From contig CAJXPD010000016.1 in NCBI GenBank assembly GCA_913057785.1, forward strand, positions 1-63,604: a stretch of DNA of 63,604 bases, read 5' to 3'. Positions 26,382-36,912 of the stretch are shown here, piece after piece (within the stretch, counting starts at the first letter, position 1; the number at the start of each line of letters is the position of its first letter). Under the pieces are notes generated by a model. It saw only the letters and a program-made list of their open reading frames with translations, did no database searches and was not told where the DNA came from. Both the position numbers and the translations under genes were made by a program. Origin of the DNA: an uncultured Lewinella sp. GTDB lineage: Bacteria; Bacteroidota; Bacteroidia; Chitinophagales; Saprospiraceae.

Positions 26382-27971
26382 CTAAGGGAAGTTAGGTCCA
26401 CCTGTATCCCACCATAGTCGAGTACCAATTTCATCTGGCCCTCCTAACTTGCCAGTAGCATCAGCTACACCGTCAGGGTTGTTGTTACGTTCGCCATTGA
26501 CGAAAGGCATTCTTCTAAGGAAGTCATCATCAGCGATTACACCCCAGTCCGCATTACTATCATTCTTGTAGTTGAATGGTAATTTAGGATAACCCGTTCT
26601 TCTGTGGTCAACCCAAATTTCGATAGTATTGTGAACAGCTGCAAGCCACTTCTGAGTCATGATTTTCTCCAGCTTGATTTCTTTGTCTTCAGCTTCATCC
26701 CACATTACTGGAACTGTAATTCTGCTAATAAAGTCATTCACATCGCCGGAAGCCTTTGGATCATCATAGTTCCAAGGTAGCTTGGTATCATCCTGCATTA
26801 GGTAAGCATCAGCACTACCCGCACCCCACTCGTCAAAGCTTTCTCTTACACCTGCTTCGTAATGTTCTTGAGCAGAACCTGCTCCAGCCCAACCACGAAG
26901 TGAAGCTTCAGCCAGCAAGAAGTGTGTTTCACTAGAAGTGAAGCATCTTCTGAATGGATATCCATTGTTATTGAACTGAGAGTTAATCGTAGAGTAGGTC
27001 AATCGATCATCCTTTGCTACCAATTCAGCACCATTTCTAATTCCCTTATATGGGAAGTCAGGATGGTCAGGATATAGAGTATCATCCGTTGCAGGATCGA
27101 AGTACTTACTTGCACGAGGATCTTCATAACCACCAAGAACTGATTCCATAGTAGCACTCATACGAGTATCACCCCATCCAAAACAGATTCTAGCAGGACG
27201 GAAGAAACCGTCGTAGTTCTTGATCGCGAAGTTGTCCGCAGTAGTAGTGATCATACCGCCAGCAGCAGCAATTGCTTTCTCTCCTTGAGTCTTAGCCAAT
27301 GCAGGATTCACCTTAGAAATACGCATAGCCAATCTCAAACGAAGACTGTTTGCTAGTTTGATCCAAGCGCCAACGTCACCGCCAAAGCTTTCATCAAAGT
27401 TAGCCATACCACCAAAGTCAACATTCTTAGTTAGCAATCCTTCAATCTCATCTAACTCAGCAAACCATCTGTTGTAAAGATCAGCCTCTGTATCATAGAG
27501 GATAGTCTTATCAGTAGAACCGTAGTTAGAGTAAATAATAGGACCGTGATAAGCTGATAATCTAGAGGAAGCCAATACTCGGATCAATTTAGCCCAAGCT
27601 GTGAACACCTCATTGTTTTCTTCCTCAGCAATCTGAAGTACCTGGCGTACTGGAGCCATAATCTGTCCATATACTCGGTTCCAGTAGGTATTCCAACGGA
27701 TGTAATAAGTAGTATTATTAACACCACCTACGAAAGGTGTAGGTGTAGCCAAATGGCGAACAAATGATTCGTGAGCCAAGTTGTGCTCAATTTGATCACC
27801 AAAGACATTGTTAAGCATCGTAGGGAAGAAAGCTCCTACGTGGTTGTTGTCTTGTCTCAAAGATTCGTCAGAGATCTGATACGGATTCTTGTTGAGTTCA
27901 GCAAAATCCTCCGTACATCCCACGAATATCAAAAGGACAAGTACATATTTTAATAAATGTATCTTTTTCAT
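26382..27971 (-). CDS. SusD/RagB family outer-membrane lipoprotein
   Basis: A 529-residue lipoprotein with lipobox IFVGC (Cys19) followed by TEDFAELNKNPY, the usual SusD-like-2 opening. The body is alpha-helical with TPR-like helices, and the C-terminal segment RRTGYPKLPF is typical. It would cap the SusC barrel and bind the oligomeric substrate at the cell surface. It is 12 bases downstream of SusC in the same leftward operon and ends before a strong terminator. The ligand is unknown; nearby genes point to a carbohydrate. Confidence 0.92.
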   Translation of the reverse strand: MKKIHLLKYVLVLLIFVGCTEDFAELNKNPYQISDESLRQDNNHVGAFFPTMLNNVFGDQIEHNLAHESFVRHLATPTPFVGGVNNTTYYIRWNTYWNRVYGQIMAPVRQVLQIAEEENNEVFTAWAKLIRVLASSRLSAYHGPIIYSNYGSTDKTILYDTEADLYNRWFAELDEIEGLLTKNVDFGGMANFDESFGGDVGAWIKLANSLRLRLAMRISKVNPALAKTQGEKAIAAAGGMITTTADNFAIKNYDGFFRPARICFGWGDTRMSATMESVLGGYEDPRASKYFDPATDDTLYPDHPDFPYKGIRNGAELVAKDDRLTYSTINSQFNNNGYPFRRCFTSSETHFLLAEASLRGWAGAGSAQEHYEAGVRESFDEWGAGSADAYLMQDDTKLPWNYDDPKASGDVNDFISRITVPVMWDEAEDKEIKLEKIMTQKWLAAVHNTIEIWVDHRRTGYPKLPFNYKNDSNADWGVIADDDFLRRMPFVNGERNNNPDGVADATGKLGGPDEIGTRLWWDTGGPNFP

Positions 27972-27983
27972 ATTTCTTAAAGC

Positions 27984-30977
27984 TTAAAAATTAGCGTTGA
28001 TGTTGAATCCAATTGTTCTCGTTGCTGTCATATTGAAGTTATCCAAAGATGCAGCATTTCTACTTGTGTTCATCGCCAATTCTGGATCAAACGGCGCTTC
28101 TAGGTGTAGGAAGAACAAGTTTTGTCCAACCAAAGAGAAAGTAACAGGAACCTTTTTACCAAAGTTAGTTTGGTAAGACAGCGCCAATTGCGTCAAACGC
28201 ACGTTAGTTCTGTCATAGATGTAAGGCTCACCAATACCATTTCTATCACCGATGGCTCTGAACCAGGTTTCAGCATCTACAGAGCTTACGGCAGCTCCGT
28301 CTTTAGAAGCATTTACTTGTACACCACCAGCATCTCTGGCATCAGCTGTTCTCTGAGATACACCTGCACCATCAAGCATAGATTCTGTTTGGCTGAAAGC
28401 TACACCACCGAATTTACCATTGATCTGGAAGTTCAAAGTGAACTTACCAAAGCTGAAATCGTTATTCCAACCCAAACTCCAGTTTGGATTCAAGTTACCT
28501 GCGAATTCCTGCGTTTGTGTCTTTAATGGTCGGTCATTATCATCTAACATGATACGGCCCTGAGCATCTCTTTGGAACATGAATACAAATACATCTCCAA
28601 TAGATCCACCGGCTTCGAAACGAGATCCATAACCTTCAGATTGGCCAGTAGTAATGGAAGTCAAATCAGGGTGCATTTCAACAACTTCGTTTTCGTTAGT
28701 CCAGAAGTTGAATGTACTCTTCCACAAGAACTTAGGTGTATAGATCGGAGTCACATCAACTACCAATTCAATACCTCTATTAACGATCTCACCTGCATTC
28801 ACAAAGTAGCGGGTAAAACCGGAACCAGAAGGTGCTGGCAAGGAGATAAATTGATCTGTACTCTTCGTATTGTAGTAAGTGAAGTCAAAACCAAAGCGGT
28901 CATCAAAGAATCTAACGTTAGCACCAATTTCATTACTGGTGATAATTTCAGGACTTAGATTATCGAATGGTTGCTGTGTATTTCGGCTTACGGCACCTGC
29001 CGCGTTGATCGTGTTCTGAGGATTTACGCGGTTGAAAGGTACTTCGTTACCTACTCTAGCGTTAGAGTAGCGCACTTTAGCGAAGCTAATAAAATCTGGC
29101 AATTCAATCATCTGACTCAAGATCGCCGTTGCACCGATAGAAGGATAGAAGTATGATTCGTTACCTGTTCCTGCTAGAGAAGAAGCCCAGTCATTACGAC
29201 CAGAGAAGTCTAAGAACAACATGTCCTTGTAGCCTAAGGTCAAGTTGGCGAATACAGCCTGCTTAACTAATCGGCTTCCCAAAGTAGATTGAACTTGTAC
29301 GTTCGGAGGTAGGTTTTGGAAATAGAATTCATTTGGATATAACAAACCGTTGTTTGCATTTCCATCAACACGAGTTCCTAAACCAAAAGTTGTTTTCTGA
29401 TAACTACTACCACCAATAACTCCTACGCTAAGGTCACCAAAGTTTTCATTGTACTTCAACAATACATCCGTGTAGATCAATTCATCTGAAAACTTGAAGT
29501 AATCCCAGCTACCATTAGGGTGTATGTTAGTAGTGTTACCTCCACTGGTGAACTGCTGCTCAATCAATTTATCAGCAAAATCATAGTTAGCTCTAGCTGT
29601 AATACTTAGCTTTTCGCTGAATTTGTAATCTAGGTTCAAGCTACCAATCATACGTTTGGTGTCATGTACACTAGGCTGCTCATTGATCAACCAATATGGA
29701 TTAGACTGGTGGTGGTCAATTACGAACCAGTTCTGTCCAATGACATTTCTGTTTGGATCATTTACGAAGTAGTTGTCTCTGAAAGAAGAGAAATCTCTAT
29801 CTCTTGGGAAGAAATATAGACCTGTAAGTGGATTCAGGTAGTAACCTGCTGCTGGGCGGTTTTTAGCACGCTCATTAGATAGGATTACACTTGAACCAAT
29901 AGTCAATCTATCATTAAGCATCTTAGTAGACTGCTTGAAAGTAATGTTTTGACGATTGTAGGTGTTCGTAGGAACAATACCACGTGCGCCAACATTACCG
30001 AAGGAGAAATAAGCTTTTGTACGAGCCGATCCTCCGCTAATAGAAAGAGAGTTGATTTGATTCAACCCTGTTTGGAAGAAGTCATCAACATAGCTGTCGT
30101 CATAGTTACCAGGTGTGGTTGACCAACTTTCCTTTGTTCCCCCCTCACTACCGTATTTGTACTGTAGATCCGGCTTCAACAAAATGTTTTCGAAGGTAAT
30201 ACCAGAGCTAACACTTACTTTGGCAGGGCCTTCTTTTCCTTGTTTAGTAGTAATCAAGACTACACCATTAGCACCCTGACTACCGTATAGTGCAGCTGCG
30301 TTAGAACCTCTCAAGACCGTGATACTTTCAATATCATCAGGGTTAAGTTGAGACATACCATCACCGGAATCAAAGCCACCCCACATACCTGGCTGTCCTC
30401 CTCTATTGTTGGCCATAGGGATACCATCAATTACGAAGAGCGGGTCACTATTACCATTGAGAGACTTGTCACCCCGTAGTACTACCCTTGTGGAACCACC
30501 TGGACCGGAAGCACTCTTCTTGATCTCAACACCAGCGGCTCTACCGGATAAACTGTTCAAGAAGTTAATATCCCGAGCCTGTAGAAGTTCAGCCCCATCA
30601 ACCGTTTGTTGGGCGAAAGTAAGAGAGCTTTCTTCTCTTTCAATACCAAGGGCCGTTACTACGACTTCATCGAATAAAACCCCTTGGTCAAGACTTAAGT
30701 CTACTACACTTCTGCCCGATACTGCAACTTCTTGCGGGCTGTAACCGGTGTAGGAGAAGACAAGCACTGCATCGGCAGAACCAACGGTAATGGAATAAGC
30801 ACCATCCACATCCGTTATTGTACCGTTGCTGGTCCCCTTTTCCAGAATATTCACACCAATAAGTACTTCACCGTCCGTATCGGTGACTGTACCCGTGATC
30901 TGTTGGGACCAAAGATTTCCTGCCATACAGAGGCAGAAAAAAAGTGAAAGAAACGTTGTTCTGATCATAACTAGCAT
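27984..30977 (-). CDS. SusC/RagA family TonB-linked outer membrane protein
   Basis: A 997-residue TonB-dependent transporter. There is a signal peptide to about residue 24, a CarboxypepD-regulatory-like domain (about 26-105, ITGTVTDTDGEVLIGVNILEKG), a plug (about 115-245, including RNINFL-like and GDKSLNGNSDPLFVIDGIPM motifs), then a 22-strand barrel ending in an aromatic residue (INANF). No N-terminal signalling domain is present. It imports a ligand delivered by SusD using TonB energy. The alternative start MIRTTF (Met4) is equally plausible. It heads a SusC-SusD operon; 557 bases of leader separate it from the next leftward gene. Confidence 0.95.
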   Translation of the reverse strand: MLVMIRTTFLSLFFCLCMAGNLWSQQITGTVTDTDGEVLIGVNILEKGTSNGTITDVDGAYSITVGSADAVLVFSYTGYSPQEVAVSGRSVVDLSLDQGVLFDEVVVTALGIEREESSLTFAQQTVDGAELLQARDINFLNSLSGRAAGVEIKKSASGPGGSTRVVLRGDKSLNGNSDPLFVIDGIPMANNRGGQPGMWGGFDSGDGMSQLNPDDIESITVLRGSNAAALYGSQGANGVVLITTKQGKEGPAKVSVSSGITFENILLKPDLQYKYGSEGGTKESWSTTPGNYDDSYVDDFFQTGLNQINSLSISGGSARTKAYFSFGNVGARGIVPTNTYNRQNITFKQSTKMLNDRLTIGSSVILSNERAKNRPAAGYYLNPLTGLYFFPRDRDFSSFRDNYFVNDPNRNVIGQNWFVIDHHQSNPYWLINEQPSVHDTKRMIGSLNLDYKFSEKLSITARANYDFADKLIEQQFTSGGNTTNIHPNGSWDYFKFSDELIYTDVLLKYNENFGDLSVGVIGGSSYQKTTFGLGTRVDGNANNGLLYPNEFYFQNLPPNVQVQSTLGSRLVKQAVFANLTLGYKDMLFLDFSGRNDWASSLAGTGNESYFYPSIGATAILSQMIELPDFISFAKVRYSNARVGNEVPFNRVNPQNTINAAGAVSRNTQQPFDNLSPEIITSNEIGANVRFFDDRFGFDFTYYNTKSTDQFISLPAPSGSGFTRYFVNAGEIVNRGIELVVDVTPIYTPKFLWKSTFNFWTNENEVVEMHPDLTSITTGQSEGYGSRFEAGGSIGDVFVFMFQRDAQGRIMLDDNDRPLKTQTQEFAGNLNPNWSLGWNNDFSFGKFTLNFQINGKFGGVAFSQTESMLDGAGVSQRTADARDAGGVQVNASKDGAAVSSVDAETWFRAIGDRNGIGEPYIYDRTNVRLTQLALSYQTNFGKKVPVTFSLVGQNLFFLHLEAPFDPELAMNTSRNAASLDNFNMTATRTIGFNINANF

Positions 30978-31534
30978 TTTAATTTAAGCTGTTGGCATCA
31001 TATACTGTGCACGCGCACAAATTTTGATCTGATGTTAACTCAACAATCGTTACCAATTGTTGAGCTATATCTTAGAAGTTCTTCACGAAGCGACTAATTT
31101 TCAACTCACAACTAATCCTGGTAATGACACAAGTTGTCGAAACTTGCAATTGGACTCACACAATTCAATGTTCATTAGTAGCGCTTGGGCAAAATGATGG
31201 AGATTCAATCCAGAGAGGCCTCCAGAAGTGTATCAAAGGTAAGTTCCGGAGAAGTACTATTTAGCGTTGATTGAAGCTCTGAATACATCACTTTTGATGA
31301 TATTCGCCCAAGTTTCGAACAAAAAATGAACCCATCACTAAAATGGAGAAATTTCTAGAAGGATTCAATCTTTTAGCAGTACAAAATTTAATTATTCCAA
31401 GTAATGTAAATAATTGTCATTCGTTCTCTGAATACCAAGTTATGTAAATTTTTGTTTTTCTCTGCCCTTAAATCCTTTTTTTTTGTCCATATGTCGGTCT
31501 AAATTGACCGTTGACCCCTTGATTTCCCCCATTC
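30978..31534. other. Intergenic region upstream of SusC
   Basis: No gene was recognised. A hairpin of 9 bp (CTCAACAAT 31039-31047 with ATTGTTGAG 31056-31064) lies about 60 bases upstream of the SusC start. It has no T run, so it may be a 5' leader structure or an operator. The region also serves as the 3' flank of the large VCBS lipoprotein gene. Confidence 0.4.
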
Positions 31535-34500
31535 TTACAAGGCAGGAGGAATAGCAAAAACCCAAGTTTGAAGTTTCTCTCTGTTATTTGCTACCAGAAT
31601 TACTTCTCTGGTTCCCAGACGAATGGACTTCATATCCTTGGCATCATAGGGAGAGAAAAATCCACTTTCCGTAAGCGGAACAGGCACAAAATCCCCTTTT
31701 CCGTCTCCTTTTAATAAAAGTCCAGCCCCAGCATCATTTCTTGGCGTCTCAATTTCTGATTGAAACAAATTCCCGGAAATCAGCAAATCTTTGTGACCAT
31801 CTTGATCATAGTCCTTGATCAAAATATTATTGATCGAAGAGACCTGCGCCAGACTCGGTAAGGGTCGAAAGTCAAACTCCCCATTCCCGATATTTTCAAT
31901 ATAAGCAGAAGCAAAGGTTTTGGCTTGGAGATTCAAGGCGTCACCAAGTTTAGCCCCATAGATGTCCCCTAAATTGGAAAGTCCGAATTCATTGTAAGTG
32001 GTGAATTTATCTCCCAACGATGGAATTTGCTGGGTTGAACAATCCTTCCCTCGCACCGGAAAAACCTCACCATGCTCATAATAACTTAGAACGATATCCA
32101 ACGTACCGTTATCGTCGAAATCATAACTGTATACCTCAAAAGGCTCATCTTCCGTAGCCTTGTATTTGTAATTAAGTCCGAGGTTGCCAACTACTAGGTC
32201 CTGATCTCCATCACCGTCCATATCGTCAGCTTTTACTTCGTAATACCAGCCATCAGAATCTCTTAGTCCTTCAATCTCTTGTCGTACAAAACGCTTATCT
32301 GCTCCTTGAGAGAACAAGGTTACTGGCATCCACTCCCCTACCACGACCAGATCCTCCAAACCATCTTGGTCATAATCTAACCAGCAGGCCGCAGTTACCA
32401 TTCCTAGCGCATTTAGTCCAGGCGCTTTGTCGATGGTAATATCCACAAATTTACCCCCCTGATTTTCAAGCAGCTTACTATCTGCTGGCTGAGGATACTG
32501 CCCTGGCAGCAATCTTCCCCCAACAAATAAGTCCAGATCTCCATCTTGATCAAAATCATTTGGCTGTACACAAGAACTACTGCTTAAATAGGTGGGTAGG
32601 GCAGAGCTATTTTTCACGAACCTGCCCTTGCCGTTATTGATGTACAGTCTATCTTGTAGGGCTGGATTATCTGCAGCAAACTCATTTCCACCGCTGGCGA
32701 CAAATAGATCAAGGTCTCCATCTTGATCAAAATCAAAGAAAGCCATCCCCATATCCTCGCTGGATTTATCTTGCGACCAGGCACCGTCCTCAATGGCATC
32801 AAAACCTCCATCACCGTTCTGTAGATAGAGTGTTCCGGAAAAACCAGCAGCCCCGCCAACGAAAAAGTCCTCTTTTTGATCACCATTCACATCTCCGACT
32901 GCCATAACTGGTCCGAATTCTGACATCTTATGCGGCAAGAGCGGCTCCTTCAAGTAATCATCGTAATCGTTCTCTTGATGAATGACCGCTTCATCCCCCA
33001 AAAGATCACGCACCTCTTGAAAGACTTGTTTAGGAGAAGGCTTACCTCCTGCCAAGTCCTCATTTTGGATAGCTTCTTGCTTGACTTCCAGTAATTGATT
33101 GGCTTCGAGGTCCAGTAAAGTGCTAAGGCCTCCATTGTGCCATTCTACAACTACTTTCTCTACAGCGGCATCTTCGCCTATTCCAAAATGGACAATGTCC
33201 TCACTTTTAGACATGAACCCTCTGGCATTAGATACTTGTATCAACTGCCAAAGCTCATCTCCCTTGTACAAGGATACTTTTGCACCGTAGATAGTCTGAT
33301 CCTTTGCTGCTGTAAGTTTAAGCCTTAAATAGTTGCCCTCTTCACGTTCCCTTGCATTATTCTTATAGAGCAGGGCCTTATCATCGATATTGTTGATGAC
33401 CAGATCAAGATCACCATCTAGATCAAAGTCGGCATAGGCCGCCCCATTTGACAAAGTCGGCAATTCCAATCCCCATTCTTCTACCATCTTCTTGAAGGTG
33501 AGATCACCATTGTTCTTATAGACGTAGTTACTGAGCTTATCCGTTGGGGCCAACTTCACAAAATCCATTACATCAATCAGCTGCTTGGGATCTATCCCCT
33601 GTTTCTGTGCTTCATAATTCAAACTATCTAGCAATAGATCGTACTTGGCCTGTAGATCACTGAAGCGGTTATTATTCTTAACGCCATTTGAAACGAAAAT
33701 ATCCTTGAAGCCATCATTGTCAAAATCGGCTAATAAGGGTGCCCAACTCCAGTCCGTATTCGACACGCCTGCCAATTGAGCCAAGTCACTAAAAGTGCCA
33801 TTGCCATTATTGCGCTGAAGCGTATTGAACATGTATTGATAATGTCCACCAGTATTAACTTGGGCCCAGAAGTCCTCTGGTTTCATAGCCCCCATGTGCG
33901 TCTTAATTCGCTCATGACTCTCCGCAACCATATCCACCACGAGTACATCTAGATGTCCGTCATTGTCGTAGTCTGCCACATCACTCCCCATGCTGAAATT
34001 GGAAATGTGATTAGTCGCCTTAAACAAGGCGTCCTTGAACGTACCGTCCTTCTGGTTCATGTAAATATGATCCGGCACATCGAAGTCATTGGTCACGTAT
34101 AAATCCGGCCACGAATCGTTGTCGAAGTCCCCGACAGATACAGAAAGACCAAAGGCAAAATTCCTAAGTAGGGCACTATCGGTTACGTCCTCAAAAGTAC
34201 CCTTTCCAGTATTTCTATACAGTTTGTCGCTGAATAGCGGATTTTTTGCCATTGACTTATCCAGCTGCCCCCCTACCCCAGGTAAACTTGGTGGTTGATT
34301 GACCAGGTACATATCAACAAATCCATCCTTGTCAAAGTCAAAAAAGATAGATTGTACCGAAAAGCCCTGATCAGCTAAGCCAAACGAACGGGCGCTTTCT
34401 GTAAAGGTGAGATCGCCATTGTTGATGTACAGTTGATTGGCACTGTTTTCATCCTCTAGGTACACATTGCGGCAGACGTAGATATCTTGGTCACCATCTT

Positions 34501-34906
34501 GGTCGACATCTACGAAAGTAACACCGGTTGACCATAGGGTATCCTTTGAGATACCAGCACTTTCTGATATATCCTTAAAGCGGAACTCGCCACGATTCAA
34601 ATACAAGCGGTCCCGTACTTGATTCCCAGTAAAGAAAAGGTCTGGCAGTCCATCATTATTGATATCGCCTACCGCTACCCCGCCTCCGGAGATAAACTCA
34701 ACGTTTACGATATGATTATTCTCTCGAGTCTGAACAACATTGTTTTGGAAGTCAATCTTGGAATAGCTGGAGGGTATTGACAAAAATAGCTTGTCAGTGT
34801 TCCCCTCGATGTCGAATCCGTCGCTACAGCCGGCAAACAAGAGGACAACAAAGATGAGCAAAATACTGGCAGGAAATTGCCATTTATATGGGTCTCGAAT
34901 TGTCAT
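31535..34906 (-). CDS. Large ASPIC/UnbV VCBS-repeat lipoprotein
   Basis: An 1123-residue lipoprotein with lipobox LFAGC (Cys27). There are two sets of FG-GAP/VCBS blades (about 70-500 and 640-1040) separated by an ASPIC/UnbV-like domain (about 515-605). Calcium-binding loops recur as INNDGLPDL, VDQDGDQDI, YDNDGHLDV, FDLDGDLDL, FDQDGDLDL and MDGDGDQDL. It is an expected outer-membrane-anchored surface protein of two propellers. Its domain plan is a duplication of the one in the 24003-26288 gene. It is leftward like SusC/SusD but 557 bases upstream, probably a separate transcript of the same locus. Confidence 0.9.
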   Translation of the reverse strand: MTIRDPYKWQFPASILLIFVVLLFAGCSDGFDIEGNTDKLFLSIPSSYSKIDFQNNVVQTRENNHIVNVEFISGGGVAVGDINNDGLPDLFFTGNQVRDRLYLNRGEFRFKDISESAGISKDTLWSTGVTFVDVDQDGDQDIYVCRNVYLEDENSANQLYINNGDLTFTESARSFGLADQGFSVQSIFFDFDKDGFVDMYLVNQPPSLPGVGGQLDKSMAKNPLFSDKLYRNTGKGTFEDVTDSALLRNFAFGLSVSVGDFDNDSWPDLYVTNDFDVPDHIYMNQKDGTFKDALFKATNHISNFSMGSDVADYDNDGHLDVLVVDMVAESHERIKTHMGAMKPEDFWAQVNTGGHYQYMFNTLQRNNGNGTFSDLAQLAGVSNTDWSWAPLLADFDNDGFKDIFVSNGVKNNNRFSDLQAKYDLLLDSLNYEAQKQGIDPKQLIDVMDFVKLAPTDKLSNYVYKNNGDLTFKKMVEEWGLELPTLSNGAAYADFDLDGDLDLVINNIDDKALLYKNNAREREEGNYLRLKLTAAKDQTIYGAKVSLYKGDELWQLIQVSNARGFMSKSEDIVHFGIGEDAAVEKVVVEWHNGGLSTLLDLEANQLLEVKQEAIQNEDLAGGKPSPKQVFQEVRDLLGDEAVIHQENDYDDYLKEPLLPHKMSEFGPVMAVGDVNGDQKEDFFVGGAAGFSGTLYLQNGDGGFDAIEDGAWSQDKSSEDMGMAFFDFDQDGDLDLFVASGGNEFAADNPALQDRLYINNGKGRFVKNSSALPTYLSSSSCVQPNDFDQDGDLDLFVGGRLLPGQYPQPADSKLLENQGGKFVDITIDKAPGLNALGMVTAACWLDYDQDGLEDLVVVGEWMPVTLFSQGADKRFVRQEIEGLRDSDGWYYEVKADDMDGDGDQDLVVGNLGLNYKYKATEDEPFEVYSYDFDDNGTLDIVLSYYEHGEVFPVRGKDCSTQQIPSLGDKFTTYNEFGLSNLGDIYGAKLGDALNLQAKTFASAYIENIGNGEFDFRPLPSLAQVSSINNILIKDYDQDGHKDLLISGNLFQSEIETPRNDAGAGLLLKGDGKGDFVPVPLTESGFFSPYDAKDMKSIRLGTREVILVANNREKLQTWVFAIPPAL

Positions 34907-35154
34907 GTATCTGCAACAAATTTTAAAGTTGGTGCCCTATGCTGGGACCAAATATAACGGTATTATGGGAAAAAAAAAGTAGAGGGGAAAATTGTGACTT
35001 CGTCAAATTTGCTAAGGAGATAAAATTTAAGAAGCGGGGAATTCCCCAATAAGGAATGTAAAACTTATGAAAACTTATCCGTTCTAAAATTGTCTATTAT
35101 CTGCGCCTATAGCAATTCGCGCCTTGCCGTTTACCACCCTTATAACCATAGCTT

Positions 35155-36636
35155 ATGTACCCTGCTTTACTCTCTATTATTGCCTTTTGGGCCCAAATAA
35201 GCCTACTGATTTCACCGAGCTCAAGATCTTGGACCACCACCCTGCCAACGGTTGGAACCTTCTCTTCTCCAAGGGTAGCTGATCTAAATGGCGACAACAT
35301 TGGCGACATTATTATGGGAGGAGGGAGAGCAGAGTTCCTAGCTTCAGACACTGCTTTTTTTGCCCTAGATGGGGCCACAGGCAAACTACTTTGGCACGCT
35401 TCAGCTTCCGATCAAATTTTTGGATCTGCGACCTTGAAGGATATCGATGGTGATGGGGTTCAAGATGCCATTATCGGAGGTAGATCTGCCGAATTAATCG
35501 CCATAAGTGGAGCCACAGGTAAAGAGATATGGCGTTTCTCAAAGGTGCAACGCTTGAAGAAACCAGCTAAAGCAGGATGGTTCAACTTCTATAATCCTCA
35601 ATTTATTCCTGATCAGGATGAGGACGGGCTGGCAGATATCTTAGTCTCTAATGGAGGTGATGTAATGGCGAAACCCTTTGATCTTAAACGGCCCGCTGGA
35701 CGCTTGGCTGTTATAAGTTCAAAAACTGGGCAATTAATCACCTTTGCCGAAATGCCCGATGGCAAAGAAACCTATATGTCTGTTACCGTTTCACCCAGTA
35801 CGGAAGATGAAGATTGGGACATCGTTTTTGGTACTGGCGGAGAGACAATTGGCGGCCATCTATATCTAGGGAAACTATCGCAAGTCATGGCGCAGGATCT
35901 ATCCGATGCGAAAATCCTGCACAGCTGTTCCGACAAAGGATACATTGCTCCAGCTGTCAGAGTAGACTTAAATGGAGATGGGCATTTAGAAATTGTTACC
36001 AATTCGGTCAATGGGAAGTTACTGGCTTTTGACGGGCAGCATTACGGCCTACTTTGGGAAACCAAATTATTAGATCAGACAGAATGCTACAGCTCCATTG
36101 CCATCGGGCGATTCACGAAAGATGATACCCCTGACTTCTTTATTTCTCATGCCATTGGCGTCTGGCCAAACCTCAACTGGAATGTCCAAGCTATGGTGGA
36201 CGGGAAAGATGGCAGCATCGGCTTTTTGGATTCACTGGGTTATTATCAAATCGCAACGCCTGTGGTCATTGACTGGAATGGAGATGGTTATGATGAAGTA
36301 CTGATGTCCGTAAACTTCATGGAAGTCAATGATCTCTACCAGAAAAACTTCTATAACCTGCTTGCACTAATCGATTTTCAGAGCGGAGGTGTGAAACAAG
36401 TGGGTGAAGTTAATAAGGGAACAAACAAAGCTTCTACGCCCTGGGTTGGAGATCTTGATCAAGATGGATTTCTCGATATTGTCTATTGCCACGGTACCAA
36501 TCCCAATCGCGCCAATACCTTTGACGGTATAAAGGTAAGGCGTATTGCTTCCAGTAATATCGCCATTAAGAAACCACTGCTCTGGGGCAGCTACCAAGGG
36601 AGCAAATACAATGGTGTTTTTGGTGATGCTCCCTAA
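35155..36636 (+). CDS. Secreted FG-GAP / PQQ-like beta-propeller protein
   Basis: A 493-residue protein with a hydrophobic N-terminal segment (about 1-22) acting as signal peptide. The body repeats two motif types: calcium loops such as LNGDNIGDI, IDGDGVQDA and LNGDGHLEI, and the PQQ-propeller phrases ALDGATGKLLW and AISGATGKEIW. This suggests an extracellular or periplasmic mixed propeller. It stands at the head of the rightward catabolic cluster but 276 bases upstream of the RraA-like gene. A sensing or scaffolding role is possible; none is established. Confidence 0.75.
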   Translation: MYPALLSIIAFWAQISLLISPSSRSWTTTLPTVGTFSSPRVADLNGDNIGDIIMGGGRAEFLASDTAFFALDGATGKLLWHASASDQIFGSATLKDIDGDGVQDAIIGGRSAELIAISGATGKEIWRFSKVQRLKKPAKAGWFNFYNPQFIPDQDEDGLADILVSNGGDVMAKPFDLKRPAGRLAVISSKTGQLITFAEMPDGKETYMSVTVSPSTEDEDWDIVFGTGGETIGGHLYLGKLSQVMAQDLSDAKILHSCSDKGYIAPAVRVDLNGDGHLEIVTNSVNGKLLAFDGQHYGLLWETKLLDQTECYSSIAIGRFTKDDTPDFFISHAIGVWPNLNWNVQAMVDGKDGSIGFLDSLGYYQIATPVVIDWNGDGYDEVLMSVNFMEVNDLYQKNFYNLLALIDFQSGGVKQVGEVNKGTNKASTPWVGDLDQDGFLDIVYCHGTNPNRANTFDGIKVRRIASSNIAIKKPLLWGSYQGSKYNGVFGDAP

Positions 36637-36912
36637 GGAAAGATAGACGGTGCGGCTGAAAATATCGGGTGGTTCCTTTTTTCCTACGAAAGAATTACCG
36701 AACTTCCCTTCGAATGATGATGAGTAAGAACTTCTTTTACAAGGTTCGCAGACTAAAATAATAACTGCTTGTCGATCTTGGGCGAATTCCTGCCAAGACT
36801 ACGCAAGTACCTATTAAGGTCTGCCAGAGCCCATTTCTTAAACGGAGTCAATCTTACTCGCTTCCTAGAGGTGACAGGAACGACTGCCAAGCAAAACGGA
36901 CAACTCAAGAAC

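Noticed and set aside
36769..36912. N-terminal extension of the RraA-like protein from TTG 36769
   Set aside because: The extension has no match to the family and the ATG at 36913 gives the normal length.
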